Of a stretch of 64,000 nucleotides of DNA, positions 24,673-34,176 are shown in pieces. The stretch is from JAOSJT01 sp035362335 (GTDB taxonomy: Bacteria > Bacteroidota > Ignavibacteria > SZUA-365), in NCBI GenBank assembly GCA_035362335.1, contig DAOSDL010000003.1:62001-126000 (forward strand), given 5' to 3'. A program made the translations under genes and the position numbers. The stretch's first letter is position 1, and every line of letters begins with the position of its first letter. Under the pieces are notes generated by a model. It searched no databases, was not told the DNA's origin, and worked only from the letters and a program-made list of their open reading frames with translations.

Positions 24673-25122
24673 TCAGTCCAGAGACAGCACTTCGGGCTGT
24701 TGCGCCTGATGCGGGTGGTTGCCGTCCGCGTACACCTTGAGCTTCTTGATGATGCGGCGACCGAGGCGGTTGTGCGGAAGCATGCCGCGCACGGCGTGCT
24801 CGATGACGTAGCGGGGATTCGATTTGATCAAATCCTTGAACATGCGCGTCTTGTCACCACCAGGATACCCTGAATACGTGAAGTACGATTTCTGCTCCTG
24901 ACGTTTCCCCGTCAGGTTGACCTTCCCGGCGTTGATCACAATCACGAAGTCACCCGTGTCCACATGCGGCGAGAAGATCGGCTTGTGCTTGCCACGGAGA
25001 ATGTGTGCGACCTTCGCCGCCAGACGACCGAGGACAAGGCCTTCAGCGTCGACAACATACCATTTCTTGTCGACTTCGATTTCCTTGGCCTGAAAGGTTC
25101 TCTGGGTGGTACGGTTGCTCAT
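24673..25122 (-). CDS. rplM: 50S ribosomal protein L13
   Basis: 149 residues from the ATG of MSNRTTQRTF; 18 in-frame codons upstream lack homology. Hallmarks: WYVVDAEGLVLGRLAAKVAH, HVDTGDFVIVINAGK, YSGYPGG and AVRGMLPHNRLGR. It is the first gene of the minus-strand translation unit; its promoter must lie in the ~400-base gap shared with the divergent DUF134 gene. Confidence 0.97.
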   Translation of the reverse strand: MSNRTTQRTFQAKEIEVDKKWYVVDAEGLVLGRLAAKVAHILRGKHKPIFSPHVDTGDFVIVINAGKVNLTGKRQEQKSYFTYSGYPGGDKTRMFKDLIKSNPRYVIEHAVRGMLPHNRLGRRIIKKLKVYADGNHPHQAQQPEVLSLD

Positions 25123-25497
25123 ATGTAACCTTTGGTAAAAACAGTGAAGAGTCGATAAAAATAAACCGATCAACAAAGTAATGCACAGAGAGGGAAAAAG
25201 TCAAGCGAACAATGGGCCCCCGTGGCGGGAAAAGCGTTTCATCCAGCATTTTCAGGGGTTTCGCAGCCCTCCTCCCCCACCGTTTCCTTTTGTCCCACAA
25301 TCCCACGCTCACGCGCGAAGCGACAGGCGACTGGCGGAATTATCTTCAGCCAATTCATGAGCATAGCGAAGCGGCCGTTGCCACCATTCCCGTTCGGGCC
25401 GGCAACCTCGCGCGACGCATCGTTATCCGCAACGCGATGGATCCACATCGCACTCACCGCCGGATAGCGCGCAGGTTGATAAGGACTTGCATGATAT

Positions 25498-25511
25498 TGG
25501 GCATATGCTCA
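25498..25511. promoter_or_regulatory. Near-perfect palindrome before the DUF134 gene
   Basis: TGGGCATATGCTCA is a 14-bp inverted repeat with a single mismatched pair, 9 bases before the ATG of the DUF134 regulator. Its position over the start region suggests autoregulation. The remaining ~375 bases back to rplM (25123-25497) hold no recognisable gene; they must contain the rplM promoter. Confidence 0.5.
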
Positions 25512-25520
25512 TATTACAGC

Positions 25521-25997
25521 ATGAAGCAACGAAAACCCGGTCGACCCCATTGTCCACGACGTATCGCATGCTCGCTTGAGCATCGCATCTTCAAGCCCGC
25601 GGGCATTCCCTCCTCCCTGCTCGAATTCATCACGCTGAGCATGGATGAAGTGGAAGCGCTGCGCCTCGCCGATGTTGAAGGGAAATACCACGACGAAGCC
25701 GCAGCCGCCATGGGCGTGAGCCGCGCCACGTTCGGACGCATCGTCGCCAGCGCCCGCGGAAAATCCGCGCGCGCGCTGATCGAGGGCAAGGCCCTGCGCA
25801 TGGAAGGAGGATCGGTCATGTACGAACACCCGCACGGCCCGGGTTCGGGAGGTCACTGCGTCTGCGTGCACTGCGGCGAGCGGCAACCCCACGCACCCGG
25901 TGTGCCATGCAAGGAAAGCCGCTGTCCACAATGCGGAAAGCACATGCTGCGCGAAGGCTCCGGGCACCATCAGGCCTGGCTGCGCAACAATCAATAA
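25521..25997 (+). CDS. DUF134/UPF0251 family DNA-binding protein
   Basis: 158 residues. The N-terminus GRPHCPRRIACSLEHRIFKP is typical of the family. A sigma-like helix-turn-helix follows (EALRLADVEGKYHDEAAAAM then GVSRATFGRIVASARGK). The C-terminus is a Cys-rich zinc-ribbon/rubredoxin-like part (CVCVHCGE ... CKESRCPQCGKHM). I took the ATG at the start of the homology; the frame is open upstream but unrelated. Next, 14 bases downstream, is a NifX-like protein, a frequent partner. Probably a metal- or redox-responsive regulator (inference). Confidence 0.88.
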   Translation: MKQRKPGRPHCPRRIACSLEHRIFKPAGIPSSLLEFITLSMDEVEALRLADVEGKYHDEAAAAMGVSRATFGRIVASARGKSARALIEGKALRMEGGSVMYEHPHGPGSGGHCVCVHCGERQPHAPGVPCKESRCPQCGKHMLREGSGHHQAWLRNNQ

Positions 25998-26011
25998 CAA
26001 GGAGATCAGTC

Positions 26012-26416
26012 ATGAACATCGCCATTCCCTCCGACGACGGCATCACCGTCGCTGCGCATGCCGGCCGCGCCGCCGGCTTCGTTATCGCTCGCGACACTAC
26101 GGAGGGCGGGACGGAAAAGGAATTCCGCCAGCGCGGAGAAATTCCCCATCACCACCATCACGCACATCAGCACGGTCATGGCGCGCATGAACACACGCAC
26201 GGCGACGACCATGCGGTGAAGCACGCCGGCATACTGTCGCTGGTGGAAGGATGCGACACCGTAGTATGCGGTGGAATGGGACAGCGCTTGCAGGTGGATC
26301 TTGCGCAGGCGGGTATCGCCGTGCAGCTGACGCGGGAAACCCTCGTGGATCGCGTCATCGCAAGCTGGAAGGACGGTAGCTTCCGCGGAGAAACCAGCGG
26401 CTTCTGCGCGCATTGA
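26012..26416 (+). CDS. NifX/NifB-like FeMo-cofactor-binding domain protein, His-rich
   Basis: 134 residues. The start is fixed by AAGGAG. The dinitrogenase iron-molybdenum cofactor fold is visible: MNIAIPSDDG at the N-terminus, VEGCDTVVCGGMGQRLQVDL in the centre and GIAVQLTRETLVDRVI after it. An insert at residues ~46-71 holds 13 His (HHHHHAHQHGHGAHEH), a likely metal-binding loop. No nif genes are present, so a role in nitrogen fixation is not implied; stand-alone members may carry metal clusters. It forms an operon with the DUF134 gene. Confidence 0.88.
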   Translation: MNIAIPSDDGITVAAHAGRAAGFVIARDTTEGGTEKEFRQRGEIPHHHHHAHQHGHGAHEHTHGDDHAVKHAGILSLVEGCDTVVCGGMGQRLQVDLAQAGIAVQLTRETLVDRVIASWKDGSFRGETSGFCAH

Positions 26417-26443
26417 TCGTTCGGAACGCGGCGACATCGCACA

Positions 26444-26473
26444 ACGCGCCACCGCATCGATGCGGTGGCGCGT
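26444..26473. terminator. Perfect 30-nt palindrome between convergent genes
   Basis: The 30 bases centred on ATCGAT are fully self-complementary (half-site ACGCGCCACCGCATC). They lie between the NifX-like gene and the hybrid kinase and probably terminate both. No T-tract. Confidence 0.7.
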
Positions 26474-26479
26474 GCCACA

Positions 26480-29400
26480 TCACGCGGTCAACGCGCGACG
26501 CAACACGGGAAGCGTTTGCTCGAAGGTGTGCCGTAGTACGGGGAGCAGCTGGTTGGCCACGGAGAAATGTCCGTCTCTTCCAGCCGCTTCCACACGCCGG
26601 CATACCTCCGCCAACTGCCGCGCACCGAGATTGAGCGCCGATCCCTTGAGCGTGTGTGCCGCGCGCTCGAGCGAGGTGGCTGAGCGTGTTTCACAGGCGT
26701 GGATGATGTCGCGCAGCAAGTCTTTCGACTGGCTTTCGAAAATCGTCAGCAACTCGTCGATAATGGCGACACCGCTATCCTCGCGCAGCTGCAGCAAGGC
26801 CTCCAGCGTTTCCTCTTCCAGCAGATCACCGGCGTGTGCCGATGGCTCCGCCGCCGACTCCGCATCGTGCACGCGCCGTGGCTGCTGTTCGGCCAGGCGC
26901 AACAGCAAGGTTTGAATCATTTCCACACGGATGGGCTTGCTGAGAAATTCATCCATTCCCGCCTCGATGCACATGCGCCTGTCCTCCTCCATGGCATTCG
27001 CCGTCACCGCGATGATGAAGGGCTGCTCCTCGGCGGGGAAGGATTCGCGAATGCGCCGCGTGGCCTCGTAGCCGTCCATTTCCGGCATCTGAATATCCAT
27101 CAGCACCACATCGTAGCGCTGGCGGCTGAGCGCGTCAAGCACTTCGAGACCGTTGGCGGCGCTGTCGGGACGGTAGCCCATTTGCTCGAACAATCGCGTG
27201 ATGAATCGCAGATTGATGGGGTTGTCCTCGGCGATGAGAATATGCAGCGGCACTTTCTCGGCGAGCAGGCGATCGAGACGCGGCCGGTCGGCATAGCGCA
27301 CAGGCTTGCGCGGACTGTGCGCGATCAGCGTGGCGAGTTCATCGTACAGTTGACTTTGCTTGACGGGCTTGGTGAAAATTCCCCGGAACAGCGAGGGTTC
27401 GGCAATGAGATCGTCCTGCGGACTGAGCGATGTAAGCAACAGCAGGGGCATGTCCGGTTCCAGACGCAGCGCGGTGATTTCCCGCGCCAATTGGGCACCG
27501 TCCATTTCGGGCATGAGCATGTCGAGCACGGCGAAATCGAAGCGCGCTCCCTCGCGCAGCACACGCAGGGCCTCGGCACCCGATGCCACCACCAAAGCCT
27601 CCACACCCCAATGCTCGAACTGCACGCTCAGAATGCGGCGATTGGTCTGATTGTCGTCCACAACGAGCGCGCGTTTGCCGCGCAAATCCGGCAGTTGCCG
27701 CTCGGTGACCATGCGTGGCGCCGAGCGCTCGCCTTCGAGCGGCAGGGTGAAATAGAATGACGAGCCCTCGCCCGGCGTGCTGCGCACCCAGATGCGTCCA
27801 CCGAGCATTTCCACCAACCGTTTGCTGATGGCGAGTCCGAGACCGGTACCGCCGTATTTGCGCGTTGTCGAGGAATCGACCTGCGTGAAGGAGGCGAACA
27901 ATTGCGGCAGTTTATCTTCGTGTATGCCAATGCCCGTGTCGCGCACTTCGAAGAGCAATTGCTGCGTGTCGTCGCTGCCATTGGACAGCGAGACATTCAG
28001 CAGTACCTCGCCATGGTCGGTGAATTTCACCGCATTGCCCAGCAGATTTACCAGCACCTGCCGAAGCCGCGTCATATCGCTGACGATGGTCACCGGCACA
28101 TCGGGTTCGACAAAGTACAGCAACTCGATACGCTTTCCGCCGATGCCCGGCGCGACGAGGTCGAAGGTATCCTCGATGCAGGGAATGATTTCGAAGGGCA
28201 GGCGTTCGATGTCCATTTTCCCGGATTCGATTTTGGAAAAATCCAGGATGTCGTTGATCAACCGCAGCAGCGTGTCGCCGCTGAGGCGGATGGTTTCCAC
28301 ATACTCGCGCTGCTCGCCCGAGAGCGGGGTTTCGTACAGCAGGCTCGTCATGCCGATGACACCGTTCATCGGGGTGCGGATTTCATGGCTCATGGACGCG
28401 AGAAATTCGCTCTTGGCCTTGTCCGCGGCTTCGGCCGCCTCCTTGGCTTCGAGCAAGGCGCGGGCATCGCGATCGCGTTCCTCTTCGCGAAGCTGATCCT
28501 CCAGATTCCATCCGATGCTGCGCGCGAGCAACTCGATGATTTCCACATCGCGTGTGGAAAATCCCTGCGCACGCTTTTTCGTCGATGAAAAGTTGAGTGT
28601 GCCATACAGCGCGCCCCGTACAAAAATGGGCGTACCGATATATGATTCGAGACGAAACTCGTGATACACAGGATGTTCGCACATATCGGGATCGGCCCCG
28701 ATATGATCATGGTACATCGTGCTACGCTGGTGAATGACACGACTGCAGTAGGTTCTGCTCGCTTCGAAACACATGCCCGGCTGCACACCGGGAATGGGGG
28801 TGACGATGGCACGAATCTCGTATTTCTCCCCGTCGACATGCGAGAGTACGGCGGTTTCCATGTTGAACATGCGCGAACCGGTGCGCAGATAATCGTCAAA
28901 CAGGTCTTGATACTGCCTGTAGCTCGACGTATGCAGCCGGTGTATCTGGCGCAGATAGTCGCTGAATTGCAGCATGCGCTGCTCGGCTTCCTTGCGATCG
29001 GAGATATCGTTGGACACGGCCACCATGCCGACAGGGATGCCATCGCGCACGAGGAGACTGGTGGTGAGATAGGCCCAGAATTCCTCACCGCTCTTGGTGA
29101 TGTTCAGCAGATCGCCCTTCCAGCTTCCGGACAAGGTGCTCTTGAATAAATCCATGCCGAGGTTGCTCGGGTTCGCGGGCGACAACATGACCGCGGCCTG
29201 CTGTCCGATCAATTCCTCCGCTTCGTAGCCGAAACGGTCGAGCACGGGTTGATTCACATATTCGATAAGGCCGCGGAGGTCGGTGATGACGATAAAATCC
29301 TTCACCGATTCCACCACATGCGCGAGGCGTCCGACTTGGCCGGTGAGTTTTTTCCGCTCCGTCACGTCGCGCGAGGTCACCACGATGCCGTTGATGGAGG

Positions 29401-30775
29401 TGGAATGGAGATAGTTTTTGGCGATGGCCTCGATGGTCAGCCAGCTTCCGTTGACATGCGCATGGCGGAATTCGAATTTCTCCTCATGCTCGGGAAATTC
29501 CAGCACGCGCGCTGCGATGCGTTTCACCCGCTCCACGTCTTCGGGATGGATGTAGGGGAAAATGCTGCCACCGATGCGCTGTCGCAGACTGAAACCCGAC
29601 ATGCGTTCGGTTGCCACCGTTTCATAGAGAATGGTGCCCGACCCGCTCAACACCGTGATGGCATCGCTGAGATTTTGCAGCAACGATCGGAAGCGCGTTT
29701 CGCTCTCCTGCAGTACGCGCTCCACTTCGCGACGCGCAAGCATGCTTCCGAAAATGTCGCTCATGACGAGCAGGATGGACTCTTCCTGCTCATTCCATTC
29801 CCTGTGCGAATGGCAGTCATCGAGACCGATGAAACCCCAGAACTGGTCATTGCAGAAAATTGGAACAATGATGATGGAGAGAATGCCCTGGGATTCCAGT
29901 ACCGCGCGCGCGCCGTCTTCAAAGGTGGAAACACCGCCTTTGAGGATTTTGCGCGCACTAAGCGTATCGAGCCAACGCCGGAAATGCGGGAGATACGGCA
30001 CGTTCTGCAATTCCGGATTGTCCTGTTGCGCTTCCACCGCGGGCCGCGCCCATTCGTTGCGTTGACTCAGCAGCAGCGCCCCGTTCTCGCCGTCGAAGTG
30101 ATTTTGGAAAATGTACACGCGGTCCACTTCCGCCGCTTCGCCGAGAATGCGCAAGGCATTGTTGATCACCGCATCCGTGGCTTCGGAGGACACGAGCAGG
30201 TTGGTGGCCTGTGCCACCGAGCGCAGCAGCGCATCGCGGCGCTGCAATTCCTCCAGACTGCGCACACGCACGGTGATGTCATTGAAAAACACCACGAACT
30301 GCGCGTCCACCACGGGCATGACCAGCACATCAAGTATGTGCGTGCCGCCGTCTATGCTCATGTCCATGGTACCGCGCACCAGTCCCAGCGATTGCCGTGC
30401 CTCTTCCAGCATACCCAGCACCGTTTCGGAGCGCATGCAGGGGACCTCTTTCGTGAGCGGCTGGCCAAGCATGAGGCAGGCCCCTTTGCGCAGCAGCTCG
30501 GAGGCGCCGTCGATCTCGACTACGGTGAAGTCCGCATCTAGGCGGAGGTACAGGTCCGATATATTGCGGCTGATGGTGCGCAAATCGGCCGCGGTGCGCA
30601 GCAATTGCTGCGAGCCGCGTTCCACCGCCGAGCGCAACTCGCGATGTTCGCCCAACACCTCGCGAAAAGTCGCGGAGACCACGGCGAGAATGTCGTGGAG
30701 ACGCGGATCCTTTTTCGCATCCGCTCCGAAAACAGCTTCTATTTGCCGACGCAGGGATTCGTGCAATGATTCCAT
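26480..30775 (-). CDS. Large hybrid sensor histidine kinase (PAS/GAF-HisKA-REC-REC-HPt)
   Basis: 1431 residues without clear membrane segments, so probably cytoplasmic. Domain order: PAS-like (~70-180), GAF (~190-350), PAS (~355-470), PAS (~480-600), GAF (~635-765), HisKA with SHEIRTPMNG (His ~797), HATPase with N-box LLGNAVKFTDHG and GTGLGLAISKRL, REC1 with VLDMLMPEMDG (Asp ~1085), REC2 with LMDIQMPEMDG (Asp ~1227), HPt with AAHTLKGSALNLG (His ~1374). All phosphorelay residues are present, so a complete relay exists in one chain; the output regulator is not in the window. I chose the ATG of MESLHESL; a GTG 48 bases upstream is possible. Divergent from dapF. Confidence 0.93.
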   Translation of the reverse strand: MESLHESLRRQIEAVFGADAKKDPRLHDILAVVSATFREVLGEHRELRSAVERGSQQLLRTAADLRTISRNISDLYLRLDADFTVVEIDGASELLRKGACLMLGQPLTKEVPCMRSETVLGMLEEARQSLGLVRGTMDMSIDGGTHILDVLVMPVVDAQFVVFFNDITVRVRSLEELQRRDALLRSVAQATNLLVSSEATDAVINNALRILGEAAEVDRVYIFQNHFDGENGALLLSQRNEWARPAVEAQQDNPELQNVPYLPHFRRWLDTLSARKILKGGVSTFEDGARAVLESQGILSIIIVPIFCNDQFWGFIGLDDCHSHREWNEQEESILLVMSDIFGSMLARREVERVLQESETRFRSLLQNLSDAITVLSGSGTILYETVATERMSGFSLRQRIGGSIFPYIHPEDVERVKRIAARVLEFPEHEEKFEFRHAHVNGSWLTIEAIAKNYLHSTSINGIVVTSRDVTERKKLTGQVGRLAHVVESVKDFIVITDLRGLIEYVNQPVLDRFGYEAEELIGQQAAVMLSPANPSNLGMDLFKSTLSGSWKGDLLNITKSGEEFWAYLTTSLLVRDGIPVGMVAVSNDISDRKEAEQRMLQFSDYLRQIHRLHTSSYRQYQDLFDDYLRTGSRMFNMETAVLSHVDGEKYEIRAIVTPIPGVQPGMCFEASRTYCSRVIHQRSTMYHDHIGADPDMCEHPVYHEFRLESYIGTPIFVRGALYGTLNFSSTKKRAQGFSTRDVEIIELLARSIGWNLEDQLREEERDRDARALLEAKEAAEAADKAKSEFLASMSHEIRTPMNGVIGMTSLLYETPLSGEQREYVETIRLSGDTLLRLINDILDFSKIESGKMDIERLPFEIIPCIEDTFDLVAPGIGGKRIELLYFVEPDVPVTIVSDMTRLRQVLVNLLGNAVKFTDHGEVLLNVSLSNGSDDTQQLLFEVRDTGIGIHEDKLPQLFASFTQVDSSTTRKYGGTGLGLAISKRLVEMLGGRIWVRSTPGEGSSFYFTLPLEGERSAPRMVTERQLPDLRGKRALVVDDNQTNRRILSVQFEHWGVEALVVASGAEALRVLREGARFDFAVLDMLMPEMDGAQLAREITALRLEPDMPLLLLTSLSPQDDLIAEPSLFRGIFTKPVKQSQLYDELATLIAHSPRKPVRYADRPRLDRLLAEKVPLHILIAEDNPINLRFITRLFEQMGYRPDSAANGLEVLDALSRQRYDVVLMDIQMPEMDGYEATRRIRESFPAEEQPFIIAVTANAMEEDRRMCIEAGMDEFLSKPIRVEMIQTLLLRLAEQQPRRVHDAESAAEPSAHAGDLLEEETLEALLQLREDSGVAIIDELLTIFESQSKDLLRDIIHACETRSATSLERAAHTLKGSALNLGARQLAEVCRRVEAAGRDGHFSVANQLLPVLRHTFEQTLPVLRRALTA

Positions 30776-30983
30776 GGTGCTACCCGGCCCCTTCCAGGAT
30801 TGGGCTTTCGCGGAGGTGTTCACAGTTCATGGGCAATATACGGAGGGAAACGCCCTCGCGCACCACATCCTCTCCCGCTGACCGATACCTGCGGCGACGC
30901 GACGCGAAGCGATCACCCGGCGCCGCTTGTCGCGCGACGACGGGGATTCCACCACACGGAGAAAAATCGTACCTTTCGAGGCC

Positions 30984-31856
30984 ATGAACACCATTCATTT
31001 CACCAAGGCCGAAGGCGCGCAGAACGATTTCGTGATCGTGGACGACCGTCAGGCCGCGCTGTCGCACGACGAGCGTGTACGATTCACCCGCGCCATTTCC
31101 CATCGCCGCAAGGGTGCTGGTTCCGATGGGGTGATTTTCATCGATACCGCGCGGGATGTGGATTTCCGCATGTCCTTTTACAATCCCGATGGATCCGTCG
31201 GCTCAATGTGCGGCAATGGCGGACGCTGTGCTGCGCTCTACGCCTTCACGAACGGCATCGCCGGCGAGCTCATGCGTTTCGACGTGCTGGACGGCGTGTA
31301 CAGCGCACGTGTGGAAGGGAGCATGGTGACCCTGAGTTTTCCAGCGCCACGTTCGGTAGGTTACAAGGAAATCGTGCACGGCGAGTTGGGCGCCATGTCC
31401 TGCGTGTTCATCGACACAGGTGCGCCGCACGTGTTGCTCTTCCACGACGAGCTTCCGGAGCAATTCCGCCTGCCGTATCACGAAATCGACATGCGGCGCA
31501 TAGGCAAGGCCTTGCGCTGGCACGAGCGCTTCGCGCCGCGCGGAACAAATGTCAGCGTACTGGGACAGGTCGCCGGCGAGTGGGCCATACGCACCTTCGA
31601 GAAAGGCGTGGAGGACGAAACCGAAGCCTGTGGCACCGGCACTGTGGCTGCGGCGATCGCTTTGCATCTCCATCGCGACCTGCCGACTCCCATCGCCCTA
31701 CGCACGCACGGCGGTGATTGCCTGATCGTCGACTTCAATTCTCGCACGGAGTACGCGCCCACCGACCCCGAGCGCGTTTCGGCCAATCTCTCGCTGCAAG
31801 GTCCGGCCGTGCTGGTGTACGAGGGGTGCTATGCGATGGGGGAGACCATATCCTGA
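30984..31856 (+). CDS. dapF: Diaminopimelate epimerase
   Basis: 290 residues. It converts LL- to meso-diaminopimelate for lysine and peptidoglycan synthesis. Both catalytic Cys motifs are intact: SMCGNGGRCAALY (residues ~72-84) and ACGTGTVAAAIAL (~216-228). The N-terminus (IHFTKAEGAQNDFVIVDD) matches the family. The start is the ATG shortly after the promoter region shared with the kinase. No other lysine gene is adjacent. Confidence 0.95.
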   Translation: MNTIHFTKAEGAQNDFVIVDDRQAALSHDERVRFTRAISHRRKGAGSDGVIFIDTARDVDFRMSFYNPDGSVGSMCGNGGRCAALYAFTNGIAGELMRFDVLDGVYSARVEGSMVTLSFPAPRSVGYKEIVHGELGAMSCVFIDTGAPHVLLFHDELPEQFRLPYHEIDMRRIGKALRWHERFAPRGTNVSVLGQVAGEWAIRTFEKGVEDETEACGTGTVAAAIALHLHRDLPTPIALRTHGGDCLIVDFNSRTEYAPTDPERVSANLSLQGPAVLVYEGCYAMGETIS

Positions 31857-32149
31857 GCAACTGCCGGACGAATCCCTATCGGCCATTTGCTGTGGGATTC
31901 CAACGGTGGTCATCAGCGTCTGGCGCGCGCAACCGGTTCGGTTGCCTTCAATTACGCTTGTGGTATCCTCGGAAACATGAGCGATATTTCGCGGCCGTTC
32001 GCTCTTCTCGCCGATACATCGACGCACAGTCTTTCATCATTCATCGTCACATTCGAAAGAACGAGCACGAAGCAGGCGTTGGACGCCGTTTGACGTCGCT
32101 GCAGCCAGCGGGCGTTTGATCACTTTCCCTGCGGCTATGTTCTCGGATC

Positions 32150-32320
32150 CTGTCAGATTTCCACGATTCATCTGTGCTAATCTGTGTGAAATCTGTGCAA
32201 TCTGTGGTTTTGAAACTCTATTGATACGCTCAGACAGTTATCCAGGCACTTGCACCATTTTCATTCTCCCGGGCATGACGAAGGAACATGAAAGGCTGCG
32301 GTTTCAATTCTCGGATCTGC
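32150..32320 (+). repeat. Dispersed intergenic repeat, copy C
   Basis: This lies in the 513-base gap between dapF and the second kinase, which holds no gene. The core (CACGATTCATCTGTGCTAAT ... GACAGT, ~32160-32241) matches copies at ~50070-50166 and ~55655-55730. The downstream ~70 bases (GGCACTTGCACCATTT ... GAAAGGCTGCGG) are shared only with the 55.6-kb copy. All three copies are in the same orientation. The 31857-32149 part shows nothing recognisable. Confidence 0.8.
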
Positions 32321-32369
32321 TCAGGAGAATGTCTTACACCCATATCCGTTTCGAGAGCGTTTCATTGGG

Positions 32370-34169
32370 CTACGGGACGTCTGGTTGAACCTGAAAGGGC
32401 ATCGCGGGCAAGGTAAACCAGAAGGTGCTGCCCGCAGCGGGCACACTGTCGACGCCGACCTCGCCGTCGAGTTTGCGGACAATACGCTCCACAATGGTGA
32501 GCCCGAGGCCGTGCCCATCCTTCACATCGCGATGCAGGCGTGAGAAGGGAATGAACAGTCGGGCACGCTCTTCCTCGCTCAGACCAGGACCGTTGTCACG
32601 CACCCAGAAGCGATAACCTTTGCCCCCGTCCAGAACGTCGTAGCCCACGGTGATTTCGGGAGCCAGAGCTTCCGTCGCCCGGCCGCCGTATTTCAGCGCA
32701 TTGCTCAGATAATTCACCCACACTTCCTCAATCCAGATTTCGTACCCGTAGGCCTCGGGCCACAGCTCTGGCAAGGATATCGTTGCCTGGCGCTCGCGTA
32801 TCATTCCCTCCAGACGCGAACACACCTTGTCCACAATCATCCCCATGTCCAGGCCACTGCGCGGCACGTCGCCGGCGCGACGCACGCGCGCGTGCAGCAG
32901 CAGCGCATCGATGATCGATTCCATCGTGCGGCCGGATTCCAACATGAACTGCAGCTGCTCGGCGAGATCGGCATCGTTGCTCACCGTTTCCTGTGCTTCC
33001 ATCAGCAAACCCAGTCCCAGTATCACGGCGAGTGGATTCCGCAAATCATGCGCAACCGTATGTGCGAAAGCATCCAGTTCGGCATTGCTTTGCTCGAGTT
33101 CCTGCGTGTAGCGCCGCAATTCCAGCTCCGCGTGCTTCCTTGTGCTGATCTCGCGCAGCAGCATCAGGCGCCCGCGCGTTACGCCCTGCCTGTCGCGCAC
33201 CGGCACCACATGCACATCGTACCAGAGCTTGTCGCGCACCTCGATTTCCTCATGCGACTCTCCGCCCCGCTGGAAGTATGCCAACAAGGCCGGCCACGAT
33301 GCGAGCGCCTGCTCCACACGCATTCCCATGACGTCCCGCGGATTGTGCGCGAGCAAGCGCGCGGCGGCGGGATTGAGGTCCACCACCCGTCCAGCGTTGT
33401 CGAGCACGAACACGCCATCCACCAATTCCTCGATCAATAAATCGCGTGCAACCGGGACGATGTCCAGCATGCCCAAACGGAATATCCCGGCGGTGAACAG
33501 CAGACCCGACAGCACGAACATCAGCGGCGCGATATCCTGTCCGTTCCAGCTCCCGATGCCGAGCAGATAGAGCAAGTTGGACACGAAAGGGATGATGGCG
33601 GCCACGAGCAACAGCACCACCTGGCTTTTGAACAACACGGTGGAGCGCAGCACCGTCATCACCAGCACCGCGGCTCCCGCGAACAGCATGAGATACGAAT
33701 ACAGCGCGACCAACCATACCCCGGGTCCGTGCGAGTACTTCAGCACCATCCAGGTGGGATCGGGCAATACCGTCACCTGCGGCCATATCATGTTGTGCAG
33801 GGGATTGGTCCACACCAACAGCAAGCCGATGATGGGAACAACCCACAGTCCGATATGCCTCCCGCGCGTGAACCACCCTCCACGCCCTCCGTACTGCACG
33901 ACGAACAGCAGCCACAGCGGCCCCACACATACGATGCCGATGTAGCTGATCTGCGACCACAGCACTTTGGTGGATACCGACTGGCCCAGGTACTCGAAGG
34001 TCACTGAAGTGGACCAGACCGTGAGCGCCGCCATCAACAACATGAGGTAGAACGCCGACGCCAGCGAACGTCGTCGCCACAGGTAAAGCACGAGGAACAG
34101 TGCGATGACACTCGCGATACCGTTGGCAAGGAGATAGGAAAGATGCGTCCAATACATCTCGGGGACCAT
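32370..34169 (-). CDS. Membrane histidine kinase (7TM-PAS-HisKA-HATPase)
   Basis: 599 residues. The first ~230 are seven predicted membrane helices of the 7TM histidine-kinase N-terminal type (for example LLANGIASVIALFLVLYLW). A PAS domain follows (~245-345, VDGVFVLDNAGRVVDLNPAA). HisKA has AFAHTVAHDLRNPLAVILG (His ~374), and HATPase has NYLSNALKYGG, DNGPGLSEEE and GHGLGLTIVERIV. An alternative ATG lies four codons in. It follows the GH13 gene on the same strand by 7 bases, so the two may be co-transcribed. The cognate regulator is not in the window. Confidence 0.92.
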   Translation of the reverse strand: MVPEMYWTHLSYLLANGIASVIALFLVLYLWRRRSLASAFYLMLLMAALTVWSTSVTFEYLGQSVSTKVLWSQISYIGIVCVGPLWLLFVVQYGGRGGWFTRGRHIGLWVVPIIGLLLVWTNPLHNMIWPQVTVLPDPTWMVLKYSHGPGVWLVALYSYLMLFAGAAVLVMTVLRSTVLFKSQVVLLLVAAIIPFVSNLLYLLGIGSWNGQDIAPLMFVLSGLLFTAGIFRLGMLDIVPVARDLLIEELVDGVFVLDNAGRVVDLNPAAARLLAHNPRDVMGMRVEQALASWPALLAYFQRGGESHEEIEVRDKLWYDVHVVPVRDRQGVTRGRLMLLREISTRKHAELELRRYTQELEQSNAELDAFAHTVAHDLRNPLAVILGLGLLMEAQETVSNDADLAEQLQFMLESGRTMESIIDALLLHARVRRAGDVPRSGLDMGMIVDKVCSRLEGMIRERQATISLPELWPEAYGYEIWIEEVWVNYLSNALKYGGRATEALAPEITVGYDVLDGGKGYRFWVRDNGPGLSEEERARLFIPFSRLHRDVKDGHGLGLTIVERIVRKLDGEVGVDSVPAAGSTFWFTLPAMPFQVQPDVP

Positions 34170-34176
34170 CCGTGTA

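Noticed and set aside
25521..26416. Nitrogen-fixation genes
   Set aside because: The NifX-like fold alone is common in non-diazotrophs and no nif structural gene is visible.
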